64,000 nt of DNA from Cladocopium goreaui (GCA_947184155.2 CAMXCT020001868.1:1-64000), one strand, 5' to 3'. Shown: positions 34,100-45,696, numbered from the stretch's first letter. Program-made: numbers and translations. Notes: a model not told the origin generated them from the sequence alone.

Positions 34100-35235
34100 C
34101 TGGTAACTTGAGAGGGAAGGGTGAAAGATCGAAAGGTAGGCGTGGGTTGGAACAGGAGAAGAGAGCAAGGGAACGAGGCATATCCGCTGCGGACGGACGT
34201 GGGTGGAGTTGGGGCGGATATCGAAAAAAGTCTTCTGGGCTTGGACTCGAGGGCGGGTACCAAAAAGGTAGGTTTCAGGGAGGGGGGACACGACACACAC
34301 ACAGACACACAGACATATATATATATATATACATACATATAGTTAGATATATGTATAAATATCAGGTTATGGGGTTTGCGAGGCAACGTGTAACTGGGGG
34401 CAGCACATTGTTGCAACGCGGATGGGGTTGATTCTGGTGTGTACATGTGTAGAACAGTGTGGGATTCACAAACGTGGTGTTTTGACCCCAGCATGTACCC
34501 AAAGCAACTGACTTAGGGCTATCCTGGTGCTGGAATCTTGGTGCAAAAAGTGGGCCCGCGGGGTGACTTCTTGCAAACGCGGCTTTAGAGGCGGACCTTG
34601 GGGGAATCGAAGGGGGGGGTTCAATATAGTTGTGATAATTATGTTCTAGTTATTATAGTAATTCTAGTCATTATAGGTGTTCTAGTTATTATACATGATA
34701 ACTATATATATACGAATATACATATATATGAAACATATTGAAATGTCATTAGCGAAGTCTTTTGGTTGAAGAGAATATCTTGGAGGAACCCTTGCGGAAA
34801 ATCCACCAAATGATCTAGATATGCTGAGCAAGGGGCAGCGATTATGCTTCGGCAACCACTAGCCAAAGCGCAATATCCCACAATTGCTGGGTAGAGTATG
34901 CATATATATATATATACGAATCTATATGTATATTGAGATTATTTAGTATATATATATATATCATGGAATTATTATGTGTATATATATATAGATACATATC
35001 TTTAACTATATTGTCGAAGGAAGTTGAGAAGCTAAACTTCCGACAATATGGACAGATGAAAAGCAGAGCAGGGCAGAGGCAGAGAGAAGAGAAAGTTCAG
35101 AAGAGAAAGAGTCAGAAGAAAGAAGATGCAGATGCGCGAAAAGGTAGGAAAGTCGCGATTCACTGTGTTTTTCCAATGATTTGTGGTTCCGGAGGGTCGA
35201 AAAGTAGGCTCGCTAAAGCGGCGGGTGCGGAGACA
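34100..35235. other. stretch without a recognised gene
   Basis: It contains TA and CA microsatellites at 34290-34335, 34700-34730, 34895-34960 and 34975-34995. A dispersed repeat at 34566-34616 (GCAAACGCGGCTTTAGAGGC then GGACCTTGGGGGAATCGAAG) has a second copy at about 37519-37566. Confidence 0.5.
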
Positions 35236-35239
35236 TATG

Positions 35240-35930
35240 GGGAGATGAGACATGAAAAATTGCACGCCGTTGTGGCGCGAAGCACATTTCCAAGTCAAAA
35301 TGCACAAAACACCAGAGGATCGGACCACTTTTGGCGCTTCAGATGTCGAAAAAGTGCACGCCGTTGTGGCGCGAAGCACATCCCCAAGTCAAAATGTACA
35401 AAACACACCAGGGTCTGACCACTTTTGGAAGTTGCGATGTCGAAAAAGTGCACACCGTTGTGGCGCGAAGCACATGTCCAAGTCAAAATGTAGAAAACAC
35501 ACCAAGTGCGGACCACTTTTGGCACTTAAGATGTCGAAAAAGTGCACGCCGTTGTGGCGCGAAGCACATTTCCAAGTCAAAATGTTAAAAACACTAGGGG
35601 TTCGGACCACTTTTGGAGGCTCAGAGGTCGAGTTTCGAAAAAGTGCACGCCGTTGTGGCACGAAGCACATTTCGAAGTCAAAATGTGCAAAACACCAGGG
35701 GTTCGAACCACTTTTGGAGGCTCAGAGGTCGAGTTTCGAAAAAGTGCACGCCGCTGTGGCGCGAAGCGAAGTCAAAATGTACAAACCACACCATGTTCGG
35801 ACCACTTTTGGAGGCTGAGATGTCGAGTTTCGAAAAAGTGCACGCCGTTGTGGCGCGAAGCAGATTTGGAAGTTAACATGTTAAAAACACTAGGGTTTCG
35901 GACCACTTTTGGCGGTTCAGATGTTGCTTC
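35240..35930. repeat. ~94-bp tandem repeat array
   Basis: Seven copies of a unit containing AAAAAGTGCACGCCGTTGTG then GCGCGAAGCACATTTCCAAG then TCGGACCACTTTTGGAGGCT repeat at 93-102 base spacing. All three plus-strand frames stay partly open across it, giving a peptide repeat of the form KKCTPLWREAHFQVKM. I recall similar peptides among predicted dinoflagellate proteins, but the frame cycling argues that it is a DNA satellite. Confidence 0.85.
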
Positions 35931-35934
35931 GCTT

Positions 35935-36475
35935 AACTCGATTACACTACATGACACTACACTTTGCTGCACTACACTACATTACACTACATTACATTAC
36001 ACTACACTTCACAACACTACAGGTTACAACTACAACTACACAACTACAGTCCACTACAGTCCACTACACTAAATTACACTGCACTACACTCTCTACACTA
36101 CACTTCACTACATTACACTACACTACACTCCACTACACTACAAATACAACTACACCTACCCAACTACACAACATTAAACTACACTACACTACCTTACACT
36201 ACACTACACTACACTACCTTACACTACACTACACTCCACAACACTACAACTAAAACTACACAACTACACTCCACTACACTACACTACCTTACACTACACT
36301 ACATTACACTACACTAGACTCCACTACACTACACTACATTACACTACACTACACTACCTGCCGCTACACTTCACGACACTACTCTACACTACACTCCACT
36401 ACCACCTACAACTACAACTACACTCCACTACATTACACTACATTACACTACACTACATTACACTGAATGACACTG
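35935..36475. repeat. ACTAC pentamer microsatellite
   Basis: Imperfect (CACTA)n over about 540 bases, with TACAACTACA interruptions. No gene. Confidence 0.9.
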
Positions 36476-36477
36476 CA

Positions 36478-36517
36478 CAAAAGATAGACAGGTAGACAGC
36501 TAGACAGATAGATAGAT

Positions 36518-36549
<32 letters not shown>

Positions 36550-36927
36550 AAGATAGATAGATAGATAAGATAGATAGATAGATATGATAGATATGATAGA
36601 TAGATAGATAGATAGATATGATAGATATGATAGATATGATAGATATGATAGATAGGATAGATAGGATAGATAGGATAGATAGGATAGATAGGATAGATAG
36701 GATAGATAGGATAGATAGGATAGATAGAAAGATAGGATAGATAGGATAGATAGATAGGATAGATAGGATAGATAGGATAGATAGGATAGATAGGATAGAT
36801 AGGATAGATAGGATAGATAGGATAGATAGATAGGATAGATAGGATAGATAGGATAGATAGGATAGATAGGATAGATAGGATAGATAGGATAGATAGGATA
36901 GATAGAATAGATAGAGGAATAGATAGA

Positions 36928-36977
<50 letters not shown>

Positions 36978-37155
36978 TAGATAGATAGATAGATAGAGGG
37001 ATAGATAGGATAGAGGGATAGATCGATAGATCGATAGATCGATAGATAGATAGATAGAGGGAGAAATAGATGGATAGATGGATAGATGGATAGATGGATA
37101 GATGGATAGATGGATAGATGGATAGATAGATATGATAGATAGATAGACAGGTAGA
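36478..37155. repeat. GATA microsatellite with GATAGGATA and GATG variants
   Basis: (GATA)n runs alternate with a 9-mer GATAGGATA array (36640-36900) and a GATGGATA array (37060-37120). The 236-residue Tyr/Leu/Ser minus-strand frame is a repeat artefact. 37156-37720 shows no convincing gene. Confidence 0.9.
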
Positions 37156-37724
37156 CAAGAGTGAGAGAGATCAATCGCCTTTCAGTCCAGCAGTGGCTTC
37201 GCTCTGCCATCTCTGATTCACAACAACCAATCTCTCCTATAGGTTTCCTATTTTTGAAACTTCCGCCACCGCCTTGTGCGGTACTACTGGTATATCATGT
37301 ACGATTTTTGAGACTACTGCAACGCAGTCCGTCGCAACGTTCTTGCTACGACATTGTTCATCGCGGTTGTTAGGGTGAACGAAACAAAGTTCTTGAGCAA
37401 TCTGACATTGTCGAGTTTCAGTGCGGGTCTTGACTTCGGTCGGGGTGGGGATGTATGTAAACGTGGTGGGTGAAAGTGCATGTGCGGCTGTTGGCGTTTC
37501 CTTGTAGTCCGCCTATGTTGCAAACCCGGCTTTAGAGGCGGACCTGGGGGGAATCGAAGGGTGGGGGGGGGGCGGGGCCCGCACGTTCGACACTTGGAGG
37601 CTATATCGCAAGCCAAGAGGCTATGGATCAATACCAATCAACAGGCAGCGAAGCAAACCATAGGCGCAAAATGGACGCAACTGATTCCGCCTGCTTCGGG
37701 CCGTAATAGGCTTTCCAGAAAGAC

Positions 37725-38265
37725 ATGTCGATGAAGCCGCTGGAACCGCTGGCGCCGATCAGGCCAATTGAGCCGATGAGGCCGATGGAGCCGATGAGGC
37801 CGATGAGGCCGATGGAGCCGATGAGGCCGCTGGAGCCGATGAGGCCGATGGAGCCGCTGGAGCCGATGACGCCGCTGAGGCCGATGAGGCCGATGGAGCC
37901 GCTGGAGCCGATAGAGCCGCTGGAGCCGATGACGCCGATGAGGCCGATGAGGCCGATGAGGCCGCTGAGGCCGATGAGGCCGATGAGGCCGATGGAGCCG
38001 ATGAGGCCGATGGAGCCGCTGAGGCCGATGAGGCCGAGGAATGAGGCCGATGGAGCCGATGAGGCCGATGGAGCCGCTGAGGCCGATGAGGCCGCTGAGG
38101 CCGATGAGGCCGATGAGGCCGATGGAGCCGCTGGAGCAGCTGGAGCCGATGAGGCCGATGAGGCGAGCCGATGAGGCCGATGGAGCCGCTGGAGCCGTTG
38201 AGGCCGATGGAGCCGATGGAGCTTATGAGGCCGATGGACAGGCCGATGGTCAGGCCGATGGACCA
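37725..38265. repeat. GAGCCGATG/GAGGCCGATG array
   Basis: A GC-rich minisatellite built from 9-mers such as GAGCCGATG, GAGGCCGAT and GAGCCGCTG runs for about 540 bases. Long Met/Arg/Pro or Ser/Ala-rich frames on both strands follow from the 9-base period. Confidence 0.88.
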
Positions 38266-38622
38266 GGCGCGCCACAATGCAAAGCACCCATGCTCTGAAA
38301 GTGGCGCTTGGCGCCGGAGATAAATCCTATGCAGTATTGCCACTATAAAGAGAGTTGCAGGTTACAGCTACATGTATCGAGACACCTTAACCCATTCCAC
38401 CCTGCCTACATGCACAAGAAGTGGTGCCGCAAAATCGACGCCAACCGTCAATGGCACGGGCGGGCCCCCCCCCCTTGAAAGGCGGACCGAGACATAACCG
38501 GCCCAAACTCTTGCACTTGCACCGCTCGCCCCCTAATACTTGCTACGCAAGGGGGAACTCAGGTAGCTCACCGCTACCTTTCGAGATAATCCACGGAAGG
38601 GCTGTCCATGAAAGATTGGTTT

Positions 38623-39395
38623 TTATTTCAAAACGCCGTTCACTGCGCAACGGATTGTCAACTCAGTATGCATTGCAAGCTCTCACTTTTTGCATCGGGA
38701 TCTCACGACGCATTCAGCCTTTCTTCCCAATTTCAATTCCATGAATGCGAAGAGCTGGCGGGTTTGAATTGCAGCATTTTCAGAATGATTTTTGAAACCC
38801 TTCTCCACCAGTTCGGCAATGCAAACTCCTGAAGGTTTGTCCGCTATGTTGGAGTGGGACGGCACTCTAGCCAACTAACACGAAGTTTCAACTTGCATTT
38901 CAAGCTCAGCAAAAACTGCACAACGAATGTCGACAACCGCATTGTCAGACGAAGCCTTAATCAAACATGTTTTTCCTTATTATCCGCATACAAAAAGCAG
39001 TTGCGTTTTTCAATGGAGCCCTCCCACATCATGTATGCAAGCACCGCAGAAAAAGTCTCAGTTTCAAAAATGATTGATTAATTTGTTTCTTGTTTAACTC
39101 GCCTAAAAGGGTTCTTTGTTCTGCATCCAAAAAAACAGAAAAGAAAAATTCCTCATCAGTGCGACCATCAACCAAAACTCCACCTAGTCTGCAGACCAAA
39201 TCTTTTGCGTCCTTCTCATAGCAAGCGTCAGTATCAACCACCACACCAGGTCTTTCATCCCAGCACACAGCACGAGGTTTTCCAGCTGAAAGCAGTTTGG
39301 CATTATTTTTCTTACACCATTTGGCTGCACACCTCAATGTTTTTTGTCGTGGAATTTCAAATTTAGTCTGATCTCAACACTGCAATGCCTCTAAC
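38623..39395 (-). pseudogene. truncated DIRS-type element: RNase H end and terminus
   Basis: The minus strand carries a broken RNase H related to that of element B. VVVDTDACYEKDAKDLVCRL with GGVLVD, then DAEQRTLLGE, match B's WTIYTDACYE, GLGGVLV and STEQRRALG. The closing block RVPSHSNIADKPSG matches B's RVPTPSNIADDPS. At least one frameshift separates the parts. The downstream end at 38623 starts TTATTTCAAAAC, the same 12 bases that start element B's left terminus, so the fragment keeps a true element end. It is cut at its other side next to the second Copia LTR. Confidence 0.75.
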
Positions 39396-39407
39396 ATGTT
39401 ATGTTTT

Positions 39408-39571
39408 TGTGAAAGAACGGCGACAATGCGCAACCTTTTGTGCCAATGGGGCCTCAGGAGTAAAGCATCCTCACATGGTTTTCATGTGAATGCAAAATGG
39501 ATTCAACTGCACTTTGCATCTCGATTTGTGCGTGTCATTCTTGGCATGGGTGGACATGAAACTCTTTTGCA
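39408..39571 (-). repeat. 3' LTR of the second Copia element (164 bp)
   Basis: It begins TGTGAAAGAACGG and ends ACTCTTTTGCA on the plus strand, keeping the TG/CA ends. It is clearly related to, but diverged from, the 177-bp LTRs at 26343 and 33642, so this is an older or sister family. Confidence 0.8.
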
Positions 39572-39676
39572 CTCCTCCTCAGCACAAGGAGCGTAGCTTC
39601 TTTGCGCTGCATTCCATATGACGTAAATTCCAGTCCTTGTCTCTGGAAATTTCATCACATTCCTTCAAATCAAATC

Positions 39677-40957
39677 TCAAGTGCCACCCATGAGTCCATG
39701 CAAATCATCCACATATCTTCGATATGAAGTTGCACGTTCATCTTCACCTCTGTTTCTGGCGCTCTTGAAAAGGCGCTGAAAGATATTCCTGATTTCATTT
39801 GCCAGCGGTATTGTAAACCCTGCCGGCTCATCACCAGAAGTAACACCAAGAACTGCCAGAATTGCATGTTGAATTTGGCTGGCATCGCTAAATGCCTCCT
39901 GTGCCAGCGCTGCATTTTGCTCCCCTCTCAAAACTGAAAGGAGCCTTGTCAGCCCTGTAGCCGGTGTTGATGCCCCCGGCTCTTCATCATCTGTTGCAAC
40001 CTCTGATTCTCCTCCTTCGTGATGTCCATGTTGAACCTCGTCAGTGGTGTCTGGGTTCCTTTGTTTCATCTGCCACAAAACAAAGTTGGCACGTTCCTGA
40101 ATAAACCTATGACATCTCTGAGCAGCTGTAAGAGCGTGATCTCGCATGAAACCTCCTAGTTCCATCAATCCATATCTCAGCTGATCTTTCGTTTCATCCA
40201 GGACTTGCATTCCATCTCTGATGTCTGCTTCCAGCACTGTCAATCTGACATTCGTTTCATTCAATCTCTCATCGTTTGTCTCTCCATAGCTCAGATTATC
40301 CAAACGTTCACACAACCATGCTGCATAGTCGTAGCGATCTGCACCTGAATGGAATCCACATCTCGCATTGCTTCCTTCAGTTTCTTCCATCCATACATTC
40401 CCAGTGCAAGCAAAATCACCATGAAAATTGTTCCGTATGCCACATGATCTCTGTAGATCACACCAGGAGTACTGCACTGTTGAGCTGCTGCTCCCGTTGG
40501 CTCAAGGCCCATAGCAACACATAACCTAATGATCAACTTTGCTGCCTTTTGAAGCTGCTGGCTGTTGTTGGACTCCTCCACCTGACGTTGGTGCTCTTCA
40601 ATACCAACATCCTCAAAGGTGTTGACATAGACCATCCCAATTTCATTCATCAAAACAAAGAGTCGATGTTGTGGGAGAGCCTTTGTCCCTACGTCTGCCA
40701 TGTTCCACGTAGTTCCAACTTGGCATAAAGTCAGCTCACCTGAATTGGTTTTCTCTTGAATCCACAACACTTTGCCTAATAAGTGTCTCACTCTTCCACA
40801 TCCTTGTCTGCTGGCCAACTGCCTTGCCAAAGACCTTTCGAATAGCCCCAGTTCATTGCTGAGCTGCTGTCTGCGTAGACAACATTCTGAATTTCTTCAC
40901 CCAACACAAAACGCAAGCAAACCATCAAAAACTGTCCATCACAAGCTGCACTGACCA
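39677..40957 (-). pseudogene. Copia RNase H and Pol tail, frameshifted
   Basis: Three frames are needed to read it. The first holds LRFVLGEEIQNVVYADSSSA, the middle LASRQGCGRVRHLLGKVLWI and VMNEIGMVYV-like Copia RNase H end sequence, followed by a hydrophobic span (YGTIFMVILLALGMYGW). The last is the tail with YDYAAWLCERLD, LRYGLMELGGFM, ERANFVLWQMK and a helical end IFQRLFKSARNRGEDERA. Each tail block has a counterpart in the intact element (YDYAAMLNDRLD, VRYGLMEYGGFV, ERGNFVLWNM, VFQRLYRYHRNRGLDERA). Confidence 0.85.
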
Positions 40958-41651
40958 TTATGGCACAACTAGTGCACAATGTACCGACTCGCCACGCATT
41001 GCTACAAAAAACAGCTCTTACAAATACGCGTCGCCACAAATCTCTCACTCTCACAAAGTCACTCGTTCTGAAACGGTTCACAATCTTTCAAATTCTCCTT
41101 TCCTCTTAATCCTCCCGTTTGATATTACGCACTTCCTTTTCTCGGGGACAAATCAATTGAATCAATAATTCATCCATCTGCGACTTTACGCATCCATGCA
41201 TTCTCGACCTAAAACAGGTCAACTCCATGCAGTTGAAAAATATCTCTACCACACAGGTAGCATAACACGACCTGTACACTGCCATGCACAAAATTGGCAC
41301 TCAGCGAAGCGCATTATGCAAAATGCTCAGAGCCGCAATACGGCAGAATCATCAATACGGCAGATGCAACAATACGGCAGATCAAAGCCATATACGGCAG
41401 AATCATCAATATCGCAGACAAAGTCAATGCAATATACATCAAGCCAAATACGGCATAAAGATGCATAGCCATCCCAAAATAAATGTGATAGAAAAGCCAA
41501 AAAAGGGCAAAATGTTATAGATGTGTGCCGTGTTGTGGAAGGACCACAAACTCGATGAAATACCATGCATAATAATTCGATGCCACAAAAGGGGCGCCAT
41601 ATACCACAAATCATAGGATGGTATACCACAATCGCACTGAATATATTGCAT
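40958..41651. repeat. host unit copy 1, left part (interrupts Copia 2)
   Basis: The sequence from TTATGGCACAACTAGTGCAC onward matches 51614-51791 and then, after the point where element B sits in the other copy, 59980-60263. It begins exactly where Copia 2 stops. The junction 41134/41135 (GCACTT, CCTTTT) is the empty site for element B. The part 41280-41600 is longer than in copy 2, with CATACGGCAGAATCATCAAT-type short repeats that copy 2 has lost. Confidence 0.85.
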
Positions 41652-41941
41652 GTCTTTACAACCCCCAAGGTCGTTTAGAAGGAAACCTCCGAATTACAGA
41701 AGCGCGTAATAGAGATCACCAAATTAAAATAATCAAATAAAAATTGTCAATAAATCCACATGGAACATGGAGGTGCAGCCGGACACATTCTTTTTGCTAG
41801 CAAGGTCGGGGGAGTAGTCACACGGTTTGAAGTGACTGTTGTGATCTCAGTAGTGTCACCCGTCACATCTGTGCTTGTCTTCCTATGGCTGGATTATCTC
41901 TAAGAGATCTCAGCCATTTGAAGGATCCATGTGTTTCCCCC
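41652..41941 (-). repeat. element A split direct repeat B2
   Basis: 290 bp, matching 42268-42557 at a constant offset of 616 with one mismatch noticed (CTTGTCTTCC against CTTGTCCTCC). Its outer edge is the element end. A 45-bp spacer (41942-41986) separates it from repeat A2. Confidence 0.93.
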
Positions 41942-41986
41942 ATATGTTTTGAGGGTGGGTGACTCGCAGAGGCATTTGGGTGGGTC

Positions 41987-42267
41987 AAAAACTATGGGAA
42001 AAATCACAGAAATATTTTCTGTGTAACCCGCCCACCTCATCCCCTGATTTGAGATGTAAAATACAACAAACGAAACATCAAGTATGTCACTTCGGAAAAT
42101 GATTCAGTAAGACAGTCAGATTTAAAATTTGACACAAACCAGTTTCACCAGATTGTTTCAAGGTTCCAGTTTGTTGGGTTTTGTTTTTTTTTTTAACGAC
42201 CTTGTGCGCTACGTTCCTGCGCTGGGCAGAAAAGACACGGCTTTCATGGTACCCATGATTCACCTAC
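41987..42267 (-). repeat. element A split direct repeat A2
   Basis: 281 bp, starting AAAAACTATGGGAAAAATCA and ending CATGATTCACCTAC. It matches 49770-50049 apart from a T-run length change near 42190. It abuts repeat B1 with no spacer, as in a joined-ends circle junction. Confidence 0.93.
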
Positions 42268-42557
42268 GTCTTTACAACCCCCAAGGTCGTTTAGAAGGAA
42301 ACCTCCGAATTACAGAAGCGCGTAATAGAGATCACCAAATTAAAATAATCAAATAAAAATTGTCAATAAATCCACATGGAACATGGAGGTGCAGCCGGAC
42401 ACATTCTTTTTGCTAGCAAGGTCGGGGGAGTAGTCACACGGTTTGAAGTGACTGTTGTGATCTCAGTAGTGTCACCCGTCACATCTGTGCTTGTCCTCCT
42501 ATGGCTGGATTATCTCTAAGAGATCTCAGCCATTTGAAGGATCCATGTGTTTCCCCC
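42268..42557 (-). repeat. element A split direct repeat B1
   Basis: 290 bp copy of B2. The stop codon of the RT-RNase H frame (42526-42528) lies inside this repeat, so the last few Pol codons are encoded by repeat sequence. Confidence 0.93.
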
Positions 42558-45500
42558 GTTGTTCGAGGATCCAGATTACATCCCCGTCCTTCCAAGCAAG
42601 CTGAGGGAATGGTGCTCCATCTAGGATGGAAGTAAAAAGCTCGGCCGGCAAAGCAATGTCACCTCCAAAGTTCAAATGCCATCTTTGGCATGCCTCATCT
42701 GTTTTCCTCCTTGAAGGGAGGTCCGCAGGATTGCAATATGATGCAATTCTTTCATACCAAAGGTAGCATGGCATAGCGCCTTCCAAACAGGAGCAGGCAT
42801 GGGCCATCCGAAAAAGTGGGTCAGAAGGTGATCGCCCCTTGATCAAACAATAGCGGCAAGGTTCGTTGTCAATGAAAAGAATGGCCCTGCGGCCATGCAA
42901 AAGGTGCCTTGCCTGCCACCTGACACACAAAACTGCATACATCTCGATCTGACAAATAAGTTGTTCGCCCACTAAGCCATGCCAGGCATCCAAAAGAAAT
43001 GAGGGCACTGTACCCGAGTAGCAGGTTCTAGTCCCTGTGGCCACATCGAGGAGGATCGCTCCCCAGTCAGCTAGACCATCTCCAAAAGCTCCGTCAGTGT
43101 AAATTATTATAGGTTGGAGAATATCTGCTGAGGAAACCTTTCGGGGCTGGAGGGACTTAAGGACCATCGCTGTATGCTCACATAGGCCCGCTAGGGTCGC
43201 TGGTTGTAACGTTACCCCCATTGCTAAGGTTGAAAACCCCTGCGCTGCAGGCTGTAAGGCTTTGCCTAGTGCAAACCCCGAAGCGAAGTTCAGTAGCCCA
43301 TGTATGGACGCAGCAGTAGCGCTTGACACATGGCCTTCCTGGGCCACCTGTTGAACCATACGTTCCATCCGCGCCAGTCGCTCCGGCTTGTTACCCACAG
43401 TGAAGAAGGAACTGTGGATACCAGTCAAGTTGTATTCCACACCCAAAGCAGCGAACGTTGGAGAGAAGGGTTTGGCCTTCTTTCCTGTGACAGCATGCCT
43501 CCAGCCAAGCAATTGGAAAAACCCGCATACCACCTGGGTGGTGTTCTCGGCAGCCATGGCAAACTCTAAGGTGGGGTAGTCATCGTAAAAGTTTGTGGTT
43601 AGTACCCCAAAATCTTCCCAAAGCAGAAACTGTAGTGCCCTGGCCATCTTGTTGAAACTGTAAACACTTGCAGTAGAACCAAACGGCAGTGACTGTCCTA
43701 TGTAGTAATACCATTTGCCACTGCGGTCACGGGCCCCCAGCACTGAATACCTAAGGCTTGCTACACTCACCGCCAGTTGCTTGTAGGCTTTTGACAAGTC
43801 GAAGCACCTGCCCAGAATGGCCTCTCCAGACCTAGCAGCTTGCGAAAGCCTACCACGCAAAACAGTGCCGTCCGAAAGTTGGATGGCTATCTGTGGGCCT
43901 TCCCGCAACAGGCGCGTCAGGAGAGTTATTAGAGCGGCCAAAACATCGACGTCCTGCAACTCCAAGTACGACCTGGAAGCAAATGCAGAGTTCACATGGC
44001 TCCGTCTGTAATCATCTATGATGCGCTCCTTTCCCTCATCGCCCTGTATGAGCAGAAATCGCTTTGTCAAAGTCCAACATGTAGTACCCAACTCCGTGGA
44101 TACCTCCTCTTCTGAAAAGAATGGTCCTTTGAGAAATTGTTCATCCACTTCTTCCTCCGACAGCTCAACGAGCCGATCAGCATGTTCACGTTCATGGTCA
44201 GCCAGGGGTCGGCCTATTGTTAGTCCCCTGTGCATAGGAGCGGAAAGGTCCAGTTGGCCAACTGTCATGGAGGCAGGTTGCAACTTTTCTTTGAATAACT
44301 CGGAAACCGGTTCTTCTCCAACCAAATCAACCCCTTCCAAAAAGTCATTCATCACCCTCATGTCTGGAAATGAGTTGGCCTTCAAGCGTTCTTCAAAAAG
44401 CAGGAGGCGTTTGCCTTGAACAACTCCTTGGACATGTGAAGGCAGCTTTTTGTGCAACCCCGCTTCCGCAACACGCAGGTCAGCCGCTCTGTCTCTGTAG
44501 AGCTTCAACATTTCCAGGCGCTCTCTGGCAAGCACTGCCGGTTCTTTGGTGAGCATGGAAAACAGGGTTTTCTTGAGAGGGTCAGGCAGCACAATTGTAG
44601 TATCCATCGGGTGACAAAGCTGCAGCGCTCTTGCGATGTGAGCTTCCGGTTCCATCCAAACTCCTACCTTGAGGCCGCATCCCTCAGACTGCGTTGTTGC
44701 AGCCACCTCAAGTTCTTCCCCCGCTGTTTTAGGTGGCAAGGGCTTTTCATTGGCAGCTGGTTTAGCATCCACTGGTAGCCAATGGAAAGCCTCAAAGTCA
44801 GGGACCAGCTGTTGCAGTGCACGGTGTTGTCTTCCTTGCGCCTGCAGGCTATCCAGGCGCAGTTGCTTCAGGTTCAGAAAGGTGGGCCCCGACGCAAGTT
44901 TCTGTAGAATGCAGGCTGCCATTCGCCTAGCAAGGACCGCTGGGTATTCTGCTTCTGCGGCTGTATCAAAAACCCAACCCCGGTCATCGAGCTTTTTGGC
45001 AGACCAAGGCTCATGGCTATGAGAATGGTCACAACGCACTGCAAGGTCGTTGAAGACGCCCGGAGAGCCTAGAATTGTAGTGCTCTTGTTGCGGGTTGAG
45101 CCATGCATGCACGCATCAAACATTGTAGCTTCCAGTGAAAAATACCATTGAATGAACCCCTCATTGGCGGTCTGCTTGACTAGGATGGCCAGCAGAGGCC
45201 ATAACCAGCTGCGCGCTGGATTTTCTATCGAAACAACACATTGCAGCATGTAGCATGTTATCAGCAAGGTTATGGCATGCTTGTAAATAGTGTTGGCCTT
45301 GTCGACCTTGAGCTTGTCAGTGGGCGATAAACCCGGCCGGCCAAACAAATGGGCTTCATCTCGAAGAGGTTGGGGTGTCGGGGCCCCCTGCTTGCGCAGC
45401 TCTTTGGAAACCTGGTGTTCTCTTGCTCTGCTGCATGTGCCGCACATGAGTCCAAAATGGACTGCATCAGGTTTCACAAATTCTAGCATCTGATTTGCCA

Positions 45501-45696
45501 CAGTGACTTCGTCCTCAAGGCTCAGATCTATGGAAAAAGTTGGCACCTTTGGCGTGAAACGATTGGCCTGGTGGTCAACTGCGAAGACTTGGCATCCTGC
45601 ATTTTTCATAGCCAGGGAAAAAGCACCCGACCCTGAGAAAAATTCAATAAACGTCGTTTGTCGTTGATTGGCAGGTTGCACTGTGGAGACCGGTAG
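42526..45696 (-). CDS. pol: element A Pol: methyltransferase-like, RT and RNase H
   Basis: The frame has no ATG near its start and is in register with gag across a single UGA, so it is probably made as a Gag-Pol readthrough product. The first ~280 residues are methyltransferase-like: motif I TFIEFFSGSGAFSLAM with AVD, a cysteine motif GLMCGTCSRARE where cytosine methyltransferases have GPPC, an ENP in VVSIENPARSW, and a closing AEYPAVLARRMA. RT follows with FDLSKAYKQL (about 620), SLPFGSTASVYSF and the catalytic NFYDDYPTLE (about 700). RNase H has IIYTDGAF (about 860), CQIEMYAV, FIDNEPC and NPADLPSRR, so all four acidic positions are present. The Met before Cys in the methyltransferase motif may weaken that activity. 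Confidence 0.9.
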   Translation of the reverse strand, partial: LPVSTVQPANQRQTTFIEFFSGSGAFSLAMKNAGCQVFAVDHQANRFTPKVPTFSIDLSLEDEVTVANQMLEFVKPDAVHFGLMCGTCSRAREHQVSKELRKQGAPTPQPLRDEAHLFGRPGLSPTDKLKVDKANTIYKHAITLLITCYMLQCVVSIENPARSWLWPLLAILVKQTANEGFIQWYFSLEATMFDACMHGSTRNKSTTILGSPGVFNDLAVRCDHSHSHEPWSAKKLDDRGWVFDTAAEAEYPAVLARRMAACILQKLASGPTFLNLKQLRLDSLQAQGRQHRALQQLVPDFEAFHWLPVDAKPAANEKPLPPKTAGEELEVAATTQSEGCGLKVGVWMEPEAHIARALQLCHPMDTTIVLPDPLKKTLFSMLTKEPAVLARERLEMLKLYRDRAADLRVAEAGLHKKLPSHVQGVVQGKRLLLFEERLKANSFPDMRVMNDFLEGVDLVGEEPVSELFKEKLQPASMTVGQLDLSAPMHRGLTIGRPLADHEREHADRLVELSEEEVDEQFLKGPFFSEEEVSTELGTTCWTLTKRFLLIQGDEGKERIIDDYRRSHVNSAFASRSYLELQDVDVLAALITLLTRLLREGPQIAIQLSDGTVLRGRLSQAARSGEAILGRCFDLSKAYKQLAVSVASLRYSVLGARDRSGKWYYYIGQSLPFGSTASVYSFNKMARALQFLLWEDFGVLTTNFYDDYPTLEFAMAAENTTQVVCGFFQLLGWRHAVTGKKAKPFSPTFAALGVEYNLTGIHSSFFTVGNKPERLARMERMVQQVAQEGHVSSATAASIHGLLNFASGFALGKALQPAAQGFSTLAMGVTLQPATLAGLCEHTAMVLKSLQPRKVSSADILQPIIIYTDGAFGDGLADWGAILLDVATGTRTCYSGTVPSFLLDAWHGLVGEQLICQIEMYAVLCVRWQARHLLHGRRAILFIDNEPCRYCLIKGRSPSDPLFRMAHACSCLEGAMPCYLWYERIASYCNPADLPSRRKTDEACQRWHLNFGGDIALPAELFTSILDGAPFPQLAWKDGDVIWILEQRGKHMDPSNG

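Larger units (their letters stand above)
39408..40957 (-). mobile_element. 3' half of a second Copia element
   Basis: This piece runs from the RNase H region to a 3' LTR. The LTR (39408-39571) shares long blocks with the intact element's LTR (CTTTTGTGCC, GGGCCTCA, ATTTGTGCGTGTCATTCTTG) and has the same CTCCTCCT tract beside it. The upstream side stops abruptly at 40957/40958, where the kinase-bearing host unit begins. The missing 5' half is not in the window as far as I can see. Confidence 0.85.

Noticed and set aside
36448..37158. 236-residue Tyr/Leu/Ser protein
   Set aside because: It is a translation of the GATA/GATAGGATA microsatellite, with no composition change or start context.
37628..38343. 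Ala/Ser/Pro or Met/Arg/Pro repeat proteins
   Set aside because: They come from the 9-base GAGCCGATG array, open on both strands.
43330..45493. Plus-strand open frames opposite element A pol
   Set aside because: They are antisense shadows of a strongly supported RT/RNase H frame and contain no domain.
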